Source of the DNA: Anaerolineaceae bacterium
GTDB taxonomy: Bacteria > Chloroflexota > Anaerolineae > Aggregatilineales > Phototrophicaceae
Assembly (NCBI GenBank): GCA_020634165.1
Contig: JACKCF010000003.1
Coordinates: forward strand, 62,001 to 126,000
DNA: 64,000 nucleotides
Direction: 5' to 3'
Shown here: positions 24,602 through 33,540 of the stretch, one piece after another
Position numbering within the stretch: position 1 is the stretch's first letter
How the letters are laid out: the number at the start of each line of letters is the position of its first letter
The notes under the pieces: model-generated
Database searches by the model: none
Seen by the model: only the letters and a program-made list of their open reading frames with translations
Told to the model about the DNA's origin: nothing
Position numbers and translations under genes: made by a program

Positions 24602-25414
24602 TTATTGAGCTGGGGCTAGCGGCGCGTTGATGGTCACGCCGGGTACCTGTAGCGCAAGCTGATAGTACATACCGTTCTGGTTGAACTGAATGTCCGGCGG
24701 GTTGGTGCGCATCACATCCCATAAGATCAGGACATTGGAGCCTTCCAACCATAGTTTTGAATCAGGATCGCTGGCATCGGCAAGATTCAGACCAGATGCT
24801 TCCGGCTCCCAGTATTCTGTTGGTGACTGCGGATTGTATTCCACCATTTCAGTCGTCAACCAGGCACCTTGCGGCTCAAAGATGCGCGGGGTTGGGGCGA
24901 TGCTGCCGCAGCGCTCGACAATATCTGAGTAGAATCCTGATGGCCACTCCGCGAAAGCATCGGTGGAATGCTCGCTATCGTTGACGTTCAAAGATAGTTT
25001 TTCGTAAACGGGCTGGGCTACCGTCGGCACCGTGCGCTCGAAAACAGCATCATAGGTATAGAAGCGGTTGGTCACGACCAGGAAATTGACAAAGTCGATG
25101 ATGACCTCATCGGACAGATAATCAAAGCGTACATCCTCAAAGCCGGACTGATTAGGGACTGTCCAGACGATGCGGCCATCGCCATAGATGGAACAGCGTG
25201 GAATGTTGTTCAGGCCGACGATGGTATCAGAGCCATCACCGCCGATGACCTCTGCGCGGAACAGGATAAACTGCGGGTCGCGGGGCCAATGGACAACGCC
25301 CTGTTCCACGCCACCGTCACCTGCTGACTGGCTGGTGTCATCCGCTGCGCCACCGCAAGCGGCCAACACCGTCATGGACGCGATTAACACTATCAGTAAG
25401 GCGAACCGTCTCAT
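24602..25414 (-). CDS. Lipoprotein of unknown function
   Basis: 270 residues. A signal peptide ends in the lipobox LAAC with Cys at about 19, followed by GGA and a polar Ser/Gly linker, so the protein should be lipid-anchored outside the membrane. The mature part is beta-rich and contains two Cys that could pair (RCSIYGDG and VERCGSI). The ATG at 25414 is used because AGG lies 5 bases upstream. It forms a single-gene unit closed by the terminator at 24552. I do not recognise the family. Confidence 0.85.
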   Translation of the reverse strand: MRRFALLIVLIASMTVLAACGGAADDTSQSAGDGGVEQGVVHWPRDPQFILFRAEVIGGDGSDTIVGLNNIPRCSIYGDGRIVWTVPNQSGFEDVRFDYLSDEVIIDFVNFLVVTNRFYTYDAVFERTVPTVAQPVYEKLSLNVNDSEHSTDAFAEWPSGFYSDIVERCGSIAPTPRIFEPQGAWLTTEMVEYNPQSPTEYWEPEASGLNLADASDPDSKLWLEGSNVLILWDVMRTNPPDIQFNQNGMYYQLALQVPGVTINAPLAPAQ

Positions 25415-25811
25415 ACTCACCTGCTCTCAGTCGTTATCGCTAAACAATCTTCGTGCGAATTCTCTAAATCGTTTTTGGATAAGGCGTATTGCCTAGGCCC
25501 TATCGCTATTTTTACTGCCGAAAAAGCCCATAGAATATAGGCGTTTTGTCATAACCCAAACTGTAATCATCCCCAGTATATGCCAAAGTGCCAGCGCGAA
25601 TAGTAGAGACATCGAATAAATTTGCCATGAAAGTAAGGACATCCGGCTTATGGTATGCCCTGTGTTTCGCGTCTTTTTGTGCACCGTATGGGTTTCTATT
25701 CTCGTATAGGTGGTGTGGGATTATACTGGGTTTGTCGCCCAGTCGTGCGGCAGATATGATGCTGACCGCGCGCCTTTGCACAAGCACCTTGTTACCGTAG
25801 AAGGGCAACGC
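25415..25811. other. Divergent intergenic region with weak ORFs
   Basis: About 400 bp that should carry the divergent promoters of the lipoprotein and the LprG-like gene. TATACT at 25722-25727 with a weak -35 (TTCTCG) 17 bases upstream is a candidate for the latter. Short ORFs on both strands (25493-25684 minus, 25588-25800 plus) have no SD and are not called. Confidence 0.4.
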
Positions 25812-26630
25812 ATGGCTGATACACAGATGAATACGGAGCGCAACAGCGGCGGTCAATCGCCCTTGCGCTGGCTGCTACCACTGATCGTGGTGATCGCGGT
25901 TGTTGCGATTACGGCAGTCGCTTTGCTAAACAGAAATACGCCAGGTGATGACACGCCTCCGCCAGAACCAACGCCCTTGCTGGCGCAGGTCGTCGAGAAC
26001 ATCCGCAATGTAGAAACATTCCGCCTGCTGATCGAGCAGACGGGCGTCGCCTACCCCTTTGGCGTTTCGCTGGATGAAGGCCAGAGCGTGGTCTATGCCA
26101 CTATGCGTCGCGGTGAGGGGCAATATCAGGCGCCGAACATGATGTATGCCAGCGTCAACCTGAAAATAGGGGCACTACCTGTATTGGCGGTGGAACTCTT
26201 CGCTGAGGGACTTGATCAATGGTTTAAGCTGGCTAACCAGTGGATCAACTACCCGATTGCTGAGGGCTTTGACCCTGGCGACCTGATCGCCGAAGATACC
26301 GGCTTCAGTCAGGCGATCAACCAACTGCGAGAAGTAGCATACATCGGCACGGAAACGCTGATCGACGGCACGCAGTCGTGGCACATCAGCGGCGTGGCCG
26401 AAGGTCAGGTTATCAACGATCTGCTGTTCAACCTGCTGTCAATTGAGCAGGAAGTCATGGTTGATGTCTACATTGACCAGGCGACCACGCTGCCGGCACT
26501 GCTGGTCGTCACCCTGCCGGATACAGCCAGCGACAGCGAAGACAATACAGCCTGGCACATCGAAATCTACGACTACAACACTGAACTCGATTTCACCCCG
26601 CCCAATAGGAGCGCCGATGCTGGCGAATAA
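25812..26630 (+). CDS. LprG/LppX-like membrane-anchored protein
   Basis: 272 residues from the ATG at 25812. A cytoplasmic tail of about 19 residues and one membrane anchor helix (about 20-39) precede a proline-rich linker. The exported domain has the LppX/LprG pattern: N-terminal helix with VVENIRNVETFRLLIEQTG, a long curved beta sheet, DQWFKLANQW, and YIGTETLIDGTQSWHISG. Mycobacterial LprG has this fold and carries triacylated lipids in a hydrophobic pocket. No lipobox Cys is present, so the anchor is a helix rather than a lipid. The last 14 bp overlap the MFS gene, as expected for a working pair. Confidence 0.75.
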   Translation: MADTQMNTERNSGGQSPLRWLLPLIVVIAVVAITAVALLNRNTPGDDTPPPEPTPLLAQVVENIRNVETFRLLIEQTGVAYPFGVSLDEGQSVVYATMRRGEGQYQAPNMMYASVNLKIGALPVLAVELFAEGLDQWFKLANQWINYPIAEGFDPGDLIAEDTGFSQAINQLREVAYIGTETLIDGTQSWHISGVAEGQVINDLLFNLLSIEQEVMVDVYIDQATTLPALLVVTLPDTASDSEDNTAWHIEIYDYNTELDFTPPNRSADAGE

Positions 26631-28212
26631 AACAAAAAACGACGGCGACCGCGCGGTCAATCCCTGGGTGGTGATGGCCTTCATCGCCATTCCGGTTTTC
26701 ATTGGTTCGCTGGACCTGACCGTCGTTTCCGCGTTTTTGCCGGAGCTGATTAACGAGCTGCAACTGCCTGTTCAGACCGCACTGGATGATGCCAGTTGGA
26801 TTGTCACCGCTTACCTGCTGGCTTATACCATCAGCCTGACATTTATGGGCCGCCTGAGTGACCTACTGGGTCGGCGCTGGGTATACGTGGTGTGTCTGGT
26901 GGTATTCATCATTGGCTCGATCTGGGTGGCAATTGCGACCACCTGGCCCGCCGACTGGCTGTACGATCTGTATCGGCGCATGGGTGAACGCCCTGATCCG
27001 GCTTATGTGAAACTGCAAGTCATCATCGTGGGGCGCGTGGTCGAAGCGCTGGGTGCGGGCGCATTGGTTCCTGTGAGTCTGGCGCTGGTCGGCGATTTGT
27101 TCCCGCCGCTGAAACGCGCGCGTCCGCTGGGCCTGGTCGCCGCGACTGATACGCTCGGTTGGGTGCTCGGTCCGGTGTATGGCGGCCTTTTCATTCAGAT
27201 TATGCCCTGGGAGGGCCTGTTCTGGATGAATGTACCGCTGACGCTGCTGAGCCTGTTCCTGGTGCTGTACGGACTGCGCGAGGTGCCGCAGGTGCGCGTC
27301 AAAGGCCGATTTGACTATATCGGCACGGTGCTGATCGTCGGCGCACTGAGCTGCCTGAGTTTGGGCCTGGGCGCGAATGTGGATATCAGCGGGGCTTCGC
27401 TGGAGAATTTATCACCGCTGCCGGAATATGCCGCGCCAGTGCTGGGATTGGGCGTGCTGCTCTTCCTGGGCTTCATCGTCGTGGAGCGCCGCTTCCGCGA
27501 TCCCCTGATTAATCTGGCCATGTTCGCGCGCCGCAACCTGAGTGCGGCCAGCGTGGTCAATCTGTTCGTCGGATACTGTTTGTTCATCGGGCTGGTGAAC
27601 GTGCCGCTGCTGGTGAACATCCGCCAGGAGAGCGTGGCGACGCTGACGGAAGCCGCGCTGGAAGTCGGCTTGCTGTTGAGCACACTCACGCTGCCGATGG
27701 CAGCGGCAGCCATCCCCGGTGGCTGGCTGAGCGAACGTATCGGCATCCGCAATACGGTTGTTTCCGGCCTGGGACTGGCGCTGGTGGGCTTTGCCTGGGT
27801 ATTCTTTACCTGGAATATCGACATCAGCACGGCCCTGGTCGGCATTCAGAATGTGCTGATCGGCATTGGCATTGGCCTGACCTTCTCGCCTGTGAGCGCG
27901 GCCATCATCAACAGCGCCCACGACGAGGAACGCGGGGTGGCCTCGGCATTGGTCATTATTCTGCGACTGGTCGGCATGACCGTCAGCGTGGCCAGCCTGA
28001 GTTCGCTGGCGTTCTATCGCGTCAATGCGCTGGTGGATGCTGCGCAAACAAGTCTTGGCACGACATTCGATCCGAACCAGTACCAGCAGGTGTATGTCGA
28101 ATCAGCAATCAAAGTGCTGGGTGAGATGGGCCTGATCGGGGCGATTTTATGTGCGATTGCGATTGTGCCCGCGTTGATGCTCGGTCGGCAGGCATCGCCG
28201 CCGGAGAAATAG
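26617..28212 (+). CDS. MFS transporter, DHA2/Rv1410-like, paired with the LprG-like protein
   Basis: 531 residues, about 14 helices. TM1 carries GSLDLTVVSAFLP, the TM2-3 loop GRLSDLLGRRW (motif A) and TM5 LGWVLGPVYGG (motif C) of the DHA2 group. The start is the ATG at 26617 with AGGAG 5 bases upstream, inside the last codons of the LprG-like gene. In mycobacteria the lprG-Rv1410c operon encodes such a pair, which moves triacylglycerides or lipoglycans out of the inner membrane; the same role is inferred here. The unusually long TM3-4 loop (DWLYDLYRRMGERPDPAY) is notable. Confidence 0.88.
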   Translation: MLANKTKNDGDRAVNPWVVMAFIAIPVFIGSLDLTVVSAFLPELINELQLPVQTALDDASWIVTAYLLAYTISLTFMGRLSDLLGRRWVYVVCLVVFIIGSIWVAIATTWPADWLYDLYRRMGERPDPAYVKLQVIIVGRVVEALGAGALVPVSLALVGDLFPPLKRARPLGLVAATDTLGWVLGPVYGGLFIQIMPWEGLFWMNVPLTLLSLFLVLYGLREVPQVRVKGRFDYIGTVLIVGALSCLSLGLGANVDISGASLENLSPLPEYAAPVLGLGVLLFLGFIVVERRFRDPLINLAMFARRNLSAASVVNLFVGYCLFIGLVNVPLLVNIRQESVATLTEAALEVGLLLSTLTLPMAAAAIPGGWLSERIGIRNTVVSGLGLALVGFAWVFFTWNIDISTALVGIQNVLIGIGIGLTFSPVSAAIINSAHDEERGVASALVIILRLVGMTVSVASLSSLAFYRVNALVDAAQTSLGTTFDPNQYQQVYVESAIKVLGEMGLIGAILCAIAIVPALMLGRQASPPEK

Positions 28213-28220
28213 GATTGAAT

Positions 28221-28297
28221 ACGAGGGCTTTGCCCTCGTCCTCCCACAAGGGACTGTCGCCCCTTGACCCCTTGTCTTTCGGCACTATGTGCCGAAA
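28221..28297. repeat. Pair of intergenic palindromes, REP-like
   Basis: Two perfect hairpins lie in 77 bp: ACGAGGGC-TTT-GCCCTCGT (28221-28239) and TTTCGGCAC-TAT-GTGCCGAAA (28277-28297). Between them is a stretch rich in CCCTTG/CAAGGG. The first could terminate the MFS transcript, but neither is followed by a T run. The style is that of a dispersed repetitive palindrome. Confidence 0.55.
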
Positions 28298-28379
28298 CAA
28301 AGGATAATCGCGTGACAGTTCTTGACGAAGAACAAGCAAAATCATCCCTGGTCACGGATGGATACTAAGCGGAGATTTT

Positions 28380-29372
28380 ATGCGCCGAACGCTATTGATT
28401 ATTGCCAGCATCATCGTCAGCGGGATTTTCCTGTATTTTGTGCTGCGCGATGTGCCGATACAGGACATCATCGACCGCGCACGCCAAGCCGATCCCTTCT
28501 GGCTGCTGGTCACGTTCGGTATGTTGACCATGACCATTGTCACACGGGGTATTCGCTGGCGCGGGCTGCTTGATAACCGCATCGGCCACAAGGATGCCTT
28601 TTTCATCGTGGCGATTACGTTCCTGCTCAACCAACTGCCGCTGCGGGCCGGAGAAGTTGCTCGTTCGCTGCTGGCAACCGGACGCGGCGTCCCGATTCTG
28701 ACGGCGGCAACCAGTATCGTCGTCGAGCGTATGCTGGATACGCTGCTGGTAGTGCTTTCGCTGCTACTGGCCCTCTCCCAGATTCCGACTGTGCCGGATA
28801 CGGTCAGTCAGGCGGCGGCTTTGTTTGGTGTCCTCGGCGTGGTCGCTTTCGTCGTGCTGCTGACCTTCGCCCGCTATCCGCAGATGGCGCATTCGGTGCT
28901 GAATGCGGTCTTCAAGATCGTGCCCTTCCTGCGGCGCCTACCGCTGGAATCCATGCTCGATCATGTGCTGGATGGCCTCAAGCCGCTGACCAATCCGCGC
29001 CGATTTGCGCATGCCATCACCTGGACGCTGATCGCCTGGGCGTTCTCTTATATCGCCATGTATACCATGTTGATTGCGCTCGGTATCACCGATGTCGATA
29101 TGCTGATGACCAGTATTCTAGGCGTGTCATTGGCCTCATTCAGTGTGGCAATTCCGGTGAGTGTGGCGGCGATTGGTCCGTTTGAGGCGGCGATTGCCAT
29201 CACCGGCGAAATAGTCGGTATGGAAAATGCTGTCGCAGTCGCACTTGGCCTGATTGTGCATGGCATGACCGTGCTGGCCTATATCGTGTGGGGCGTGGTC
29301 GGTCTGCTGGCGATGGGTGTCTCTCTGGGGGATGTGCTGTCACAGGCAGGTAAGTCTAAGAACGAAGAATGA
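28380..29372 (+). CDS. Flippase-like protein, LPG-synthase transmembrane domain (UPF0104)
   Basis: 330 residues with about eight helices: the N-terminal ISGIFLYFVLRDV, TRGIRWRGLL, QLPLRAGEVARSLL and C-terminal GPFEAAIAITGE are the signatures of the lysylphosphatidylglycerol-synthase TM family. The aminoacyl-transferase domain of MprF is absent, so the protein is likely a lipid flippase or a factor in lipid glycosylation. It overlaps the next gene by 4 bp (ATGA). It follows the LprG-like/MFS pair, possibly with a shared theme of lipid movement. Confidence 0.87.
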   Translation: MRRTLLIIASIIVSGIFLYFVLRDVPIQDIIDRARQADPFWLLVTFGMLTMTIVTRGIRWRGLLDNRIGHKDAFFIVAITFLLNQLPLRAGEVARSLLATGRGVPILTAATSIVVERMLDTLLVVLSLLLALSQIPTVPDTVSQAAALFGVLGVVAFVVLLTFARYPQMAHSVLNAVFKIVPFLRRLPLESMLDHVLDGLKPLTNPRRFAHAITWTLIAWAFSYIAMYTMLIALGITDVDMLMTSILGVSLASFSVAIPVSVAAIGPFEAAIAITGEIVGMENAVAVALGLIVHGMTVLAYIVWGVVGLLAMGVSLGDVLSQAGKSKNEE

Positions 29373-29791
29373 GCGATATGGTCGCTAAACAATCCGTTAG
29401 CCAACTAGCCCGCTGGTGGCTGCCGATCTTCGGGCTTTTCGTCATCCACAATTTGGAAGAAATTCTGGGTGATATGCCCGCCTGGGGCCGTGAGCACCTC
29501 GATTTTCTCTCCCAGACATTTGTCAGTCCGATGGCACTTACGGCAATCATTATTGTTCTATCGGCAATATTGTTCGCGATTGCCTACCACTACCGCCAGA
29601 ACGCCCGTATGACCCGCCGCCTACTCCTATTGTTTCTTGTGATCATGATCGGTGTGTTTATCTGGCACATCACCATCAGTCTGGTGACGCAATCTACACA
29701 ACCAGGCGTATTAACTGCGGGGGTCTTCTTGCCTATATACGGTTTCATGCTATTTCACATTTACCGCACTAAGCAGACCCTATATCCCTGA
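29369..29791 (+). CDS. HXXEE-domain membrane protein
   Basis: 140 residues with four membrane helices. HNLEE at about 27-31 matches the HXXEE motif that names the family; a second polar patch (FIWHITIS) lies in helix three. Its ATG overlaps the stop of the flippase-like gene, so it is translated with it. The His/Glu cluster might bind a metal. Function unknown. Confidence 0.8.
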   Translation: MSDMVAKQSVSQLARWWLPIFGLFVIHNLEEILGDMPAWGREHLDFLSQTFVSPMALTAIIIVLSAILFAIAYHYRQNARMTRRLLLLFLVIMIGVFIWHITISLVTQSTQPGVLTAGVFLPIYGFMLFHIYRTKQTLYP

Positions 29792-29805
29792 TTGGATTAT
29801 CGCTT

Positions 29806-30876
29806 CTATTCAGCGATTTCATACAGCGCGCTACTGAGCGGCCAGTTGGGCAACACGTCAAAATCGAGGCCACTGCGCAGGCCGGATTCATAGCGGAAGT
29901 AGCCCGCTGCCGCGATCATGGCACCATTGTCCGTACACAGGTTCAACGGCGGGTAGCGCACAGGCAGGTCGGTTTCGCGGCGCATCTTGAGGCGCAGCAT
30001 GGTATTGGCGCTGACGCCCCCCGCCATGAAAATTTCGCTGACGCCGTATTCTTTAGCAGCGCGGGCTGTTTTTTCTACAAGAATATCCGTCACGGCTTCC
30101 TGAAAGCTGGCAGCGACATCGTTGATGCTGACATCACTGCGGAGCTGTGTCCGTTTTTCCGCACCGCGCCGCCGCCGACCGCGGGAGCCAGATGGCTGAA
30201 TCGTCACTTCTCGGCGGACGGCGGTCTTGAGGCCGCTGAAGCTGAAATCATAGCTGGTATCGCGCAGGGCACGCGGGAAATCGAAGGCGGTGCCATTGCC
30301 ATGCCGCGCAGCCCGTTCTATGTGTGGCCCCCCGGGAAAAGGTAAATCCAGCAGGCGACCCACTTTGTCGAAGGCTTCGCCAGCGGCATCGTCAATCGTG
30401 CCACCCAGGCGCTCGTACTGGCCGTGCCCTTTCATCAGCAGCAATTCGCTGTGCCCACCACTGACGATCAGCACCAGTACCGGAAATTCCGGCTCCTTAA
30501 AGGGCTGGGTCAGCCAGAGGGAGTAGATATGGCCTTCCAGGTGGTTGATGCCCAGCAGCGGCTTATCGACCATGAGGGCCAGCCCCTTGGCGTAGTTGAT
30601 GCCCACCAGCAGCGATCCGACCAATCCCGGCCCCTGCGTCACGGCAACGGCATCCAACTGGGCATAACTAATGCCGGCATCGCGCACCGCCTGGTCGACC
30701 ACGCTGTCGATGGCTTCCACATGAGCACGCGAGGCTAACTCCGGGAACACGCCGCCGTGCTCCGCATGCAGGTCAATCTGGCTGGCGACGATGTTGCTGG
30801 CAATCGTTTTGCCATCGATGACAACCGCCGCTGCTGTTTCGTCACAGGATGATTCAATGCCGAGGATGTAGGTCAT
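29806..30876 (-). CDS. tsaD: tRNA N6-adenosine threonylcarbamoyltransferase TsaD
   Basis: 356 residues. It starts ILGIESSCDETAAAVV and has the metal ligands in NHLEGH (H112, H116) and the LCTDNGAMIA C-terminal motif, all of the TsaD/Kae1 family. With TsaB, TsaE and TsaC it makes t6A at position 37 of ANN-decoding tRNAs. An unusual Arg-rich insertion (about 229-242, SRGRRRRGAEKR) lies after the SFSGLKTAVRR segment. The partners are not in the window. Confidence 0.97.
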   Translation of the reverse strand: MTYILGIESSCDETAAAVVIDGKTIASNIVASQIDLHAEHGGVFPELASRAHVEAIDSVVDQAVRDAGISYAQLDAVAVTQGPGLVGSLLVGINYAKGLALMVDKPLLGINHLEGHIYSLWLTQPFKEPEFPVLVLIVSGGHSELLLMKGHGQYERLGGTIDDAAGEAFDKVGRLLDLPFPGGPHIERAARHGNGTAFDFPRALRDTSYDFSFSGLKTAVRREVTIQPSGSRGRRRRGAEKRTQLRSDVSINDVAASFQEAVTDILVEKTARAAKEYGVSEIFMAGGVSANTMLRLKMRRETDLPVRYPPLNLCTDNGAMIAAAGYFRYESGLRSGLDFDVLPNWPLSSALYEIAE

Positions 30877-30959
30877 AGTTACTCACAATTTCGATGTTTC
30901 ATTGGGCTATGAAGGATGCAAAGAGTGTACCAGATTGCCCGCTACAGCTAAATGTGCTT

Positions 30960-31949
30960 TCAATCGTTTCGTCGCAGAAAAAGCGTTACCTCGCGGCGAT
31001 TGCTGACGAGCTGGCGTATACGAATGATCTTGTAGGCTTTGCGCAGAATCCGCAGGGCGTGGTCCATTAGGCTGAGGCGATGTTGCATGCGCAACTTGAG
31101 CGTCATGATAGCGATACCGCCCGGTCGCAGATGTTGGGCATAAGCGACCATCAGGCGCGCGGAATCACGAGCGTCCAGCCGCATATCATTGACGATCAGA
31201 TCATAAGTTGTGTCACACTGGCCCAGGTAGTCCTCGGCAGTCATGAAGTAAGACTGAATGCCAGGATCAGCCTGGAGCCAGGTATACATCTCCTGAGGCG
31301 CGACGGCTGTTACCCGCAAGCCACGCCTTCGCAGGACTTCAGTCCAGGCACCAGGAGCTGCCCCCAGGTCGAGCGCGTGATCATTGGACCGTAGCTGGAC
31401 GCCAAAGGTCGCCAGTGCTTCGATCATCTTGAGGCCAGCACGATTGGGGACGGGTTCATCAGATGGCAACGCGCCGCCATTATAGGGCGATAGGTTCTGT
31501 GCTGCCCAGGAGATACCCATATAGGCGCAGCGGCCATCAATGAGCAGCGACAGAACGCGGCCATTGGGCACGTCATTTGAGGCGAAAATATGATCTCGGC
31601 GGATGCTCTGGGCGACAGAGAGCAGCGTATGCGGATATTCACCTACAATCCGCGCCTGAACCACAAAATCATCCGAGCATAATTCGAGGGCATGCTTGCG
31701 TAAGTGCGTCAGGTCAGCCAGGGAGCCATCGAGCGGAATACTTTTATGCACCGGAAAGGCATGATGCAGATAAATCGGGAGCTTGTTTTTCCAGGGTTTG
31801 GTCAGTTGGCCGAATGAAGCTGGATGCCTGATAAAAAGGTGCTGCGGGGAAATCTGCCGGATGCAGGTGAGGTGTTTATGTTGACGATAGAGTTCGTTGA
31901 GCGCTAATTCTGTAAAGTACTCCGAACAGGTGACAATGGCATGTGTCAT
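30960..31949 (-). CDS. FtsJ-type RNA 2'-O-methyltransferase, RlmM-like
   Basis: 329 residues. The N-terminal half (about 1-170) looks like the THUMP-like part of RlmM. The C-terminal half is an RrmJ/FtsJ domain with the SAM loop LDLGAAPGAWTEVL, the Asp in NDMRLD, the Lys in TLKL and the Glu in REVTLFL that complete the catalytic set. E. coli RlmM methylates C2498 of 23S rRNA; the same target is inferred. It follows tsaD's upstream region on the same strand, 83 bp apart. Confidence 0.85.
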   Translation of the reverse strand: MTHAIVTCSEYFTELALNELYRQHKHLTCIRQISPQHLFIRHPASFGQLTKPWKNKLPIYLHHAFPVHKSIPLDGSLADLTHLRKHALELCSDDFVVQARIVGEYPHTLLSVAQSIRRDHIFASNDVPNGRVLSLLIDGRCAYMGISWAAQNLSPYNGGALPSDEPVPNRAGLKMIEALATFGVQLRSNDHALDLGAAPGAWTEVLRRRGLRVTAVAPQEMYTWLQADPGIQSYFMTAEDYLGQCDTTYDLIVNDMRLDARDSARLMVAYAQHLRPGGIAIMTLKLRMQHRLSLMDHALRILRKAYKIIRIRQLVSNRREVTLFLRRND

Positions 31950-31999
31950 ATCTCCTTCCGTGGGGCCACGACGCCCACTGTAAGTGGCACTTGGTTTTA

Positions 32000-32032
32000 T
32001 CAGTCCTCAGCAGCATAACAAAAGCGGACTGA
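32000..32032. promoter_or_regulatory. Inverted repeat in a divergent intergenic region
   Basis: TCAGTCC and GGACTGA are separated by 19 bases, with partly matching TTTT/AAAA flanks. It lies between the divergent RlmM-like and DUF3124 genes; operator or weak hairpin. Confidence 0.3.
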
Positions 32033-32176
32033 CAAAATCAAGCATGACCCAGGTATCGCTCAATAAATAGATGATCCGCCAGCAAACAGGTGATTCATGA
32101 AATGACGACTTTACAGGATTTGGCAGAGATGGGTTAAAATCAGGCCAATTGACAGTGCGCTTGAAGGAACTCATTG

Positions 32177-32731
32177 ATGAACCAAGCACGCTATTTCACC
32201 TGGGTATCGTTATTTGCTATTGTGGTGTTCCTCATAGGATGTACTGCAGATAGCCTTAGCACAGGACAACCGATTGCAAGCAGCACCTTGCAACCTGTTA
32301 TCGGGCGCGACTTGCAGATCGTCACGGGGCAAGAAGTGTATATCCCGGCCTATTCAGAGGTATTTGCCGGGCGGCAAGGGATGAACACAAGGTTGGCCAT
32401 TACATTGGCTATTCACAATACGGACCCCGATTCCCCAATTATTATTCAAACCGTTCGATACTATGATACCAACGGTACTCTTGTGAGGAACTATATTGAT
32501 GAGCCAGTCGAAGTCTCACCGTTGGCAACGACAGGTTTCCTCGTAGAAGAAACGGACGATAGCGGTGGTTGGGGGTCGAATTTCATCGTCGAATGGGTCG
32601 CAGAAAATCCTGTTTACGAACCCATCATCGAGGCAATTATGATCAGCACACGCTCCGCCCAAGGTATTTCGATGATTAGTACAGGGCGTGTTATCTCACA
32701 AACTGGCAGCACACGAGCAACAACAGATTGA
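32177..32731 (+). CDS. DUF3124-family lipoprotein
   Basis: 184 residues from the ATG at 32177, with AAGGA 8 bases upstream. A signal peptide ends in LIGC, so Cys at about 22 should be lipidated. The mature part matches DUF3124: VYIPAYSEV, TLAIHNTDPDSP, VRYYDTNGTLVRNY, PLATTGFLVEE and the GRVI near the end. The function of the family is unknown; it is an exported beta-rich domain. Monocistronic and convergent with the K+ channel gene. Confidence 0.87.
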   Translation: MNQARYFTWVSLFAIVVFLIGCTADSLSTGQPIASSTLQPVIGRDLQIVTGQEVYIPAYSEVFAGRQGMNTRLAITLAIHNTDPDSPIIIQTVRYYDTNGTLVRNYIDEPVEVSPLATTGFLVEETDDSGGWGSNFIVEWVAENPVYEPIIEAIMISTRSAQGISMISTGRVISQTGSTRATTD

Positions 32732-32781
32732 TATTCTCCCATTACTAGCAGCTAAAACATACTACCAAACGACGAAGCGCC

Positions 32782-33507
32782 CTAGCCTGTTTGAGTGTGA
32801 TCGTGCTTGATCTCCGCCTCTACACCCTGGGCCGTATACAGGCTGACCAACCGCGCCATGATGACCGTTGTATAAAACACGCCGATGACTGATTCAATTG
32901 TCACGGCGGCACGCGCTACCAGCGTCACCGGCTGAATATCGCCGAAGCCGAGCGTCGTCAAGGTGACGTAACTGAAGTATGCAAAGTTCTGCCAGGGGAA
33001 CACCTGACCTGGCTCGACGGTGGTATCTACGAAAGCATTCGTTCCGGTCTGTTCGTAGGTTATCGTCTCGATGAGGCCATAAGTTGGCACGAAAATCGCC
33101 CCAATAAGGATATAGACGGCTGCCGCTGCATAAATCACATCGCGAGTAACTTTTTTAGAAGCAAAGATGTAGAGCAGCAGCACGCGCGTGACGGCAATCT
33201 GGTAAGGAATAATGGCCCCATATGCCAGGAATCGCGCCCAGGTCGCATGCTGATTCAGATTGTAGATGATGGAAGAAATGAACCAGGTCGCGCCCAGGAC
33301 TGTTAAGAGACGAATATCCTGGCGCTGTTCACGGGCGACGACAATGCCGGAAACAATCAGTGAGGCATAGAAAAGGCTGTAGATGATCTGCGTCAGCAAG
33401 GAGCCATCAGCGGTCAGGGGATAGATGGTCTGGACGATAATCACCAGCACCAATACATAAATCATCTTATCCGGCGAGGATCGTCTTACAGGTGATGTCT
33501 GTACCAT
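32782..33507 (-). CDS. Potassium-channel-family protein
   Basis: 241 residues. About four N-terminal helices of uncertain topology lead to a pore module: FAYFSYVTLTTLGFGD, where TTLGFGD (184-190) is the K+ selectivity filter, followed by the inner helix. The short C-terminal tail has no RCK domain. It would pass K+ through the cytoplasmic membrane. It lies 33 bp downstream of the MFS gene stop, in the same direction, possibly as one unit. Confidence 0.88.
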   Translation of the reverse strand: MVQTSPVRRSSPDKMIYVLVLVIIVQTIYPLTADGSLLTQIIYSLFYASLIVSGIVVAREQRQDIRLLTVLGATWFISSIIYNLNQHATWARFLAYGAIIPYQIAVTRVLLLYIFASKKVTRDVIYAAAAVYILIGAIFVPTYGLIETITYEQTGTNAFVDTTVEPGQVFPWQNFAYFSYVTLTTLGFGDIQPVTLVARAAVTIESVIGVFYTTVIMARLVSLYTAQGVEAEIKHDHTQTG

Positions 33508-33540
33508 AGGGTGTCCATATCTACTCGTGTTGATCGGCGT

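Noticed and set aside
25493..25856. Overlapping short ORFs on both strands before the LprG-like gene
   Set aside because: None has an SD, they exclude one another, and the region is needed for divergent promoters.
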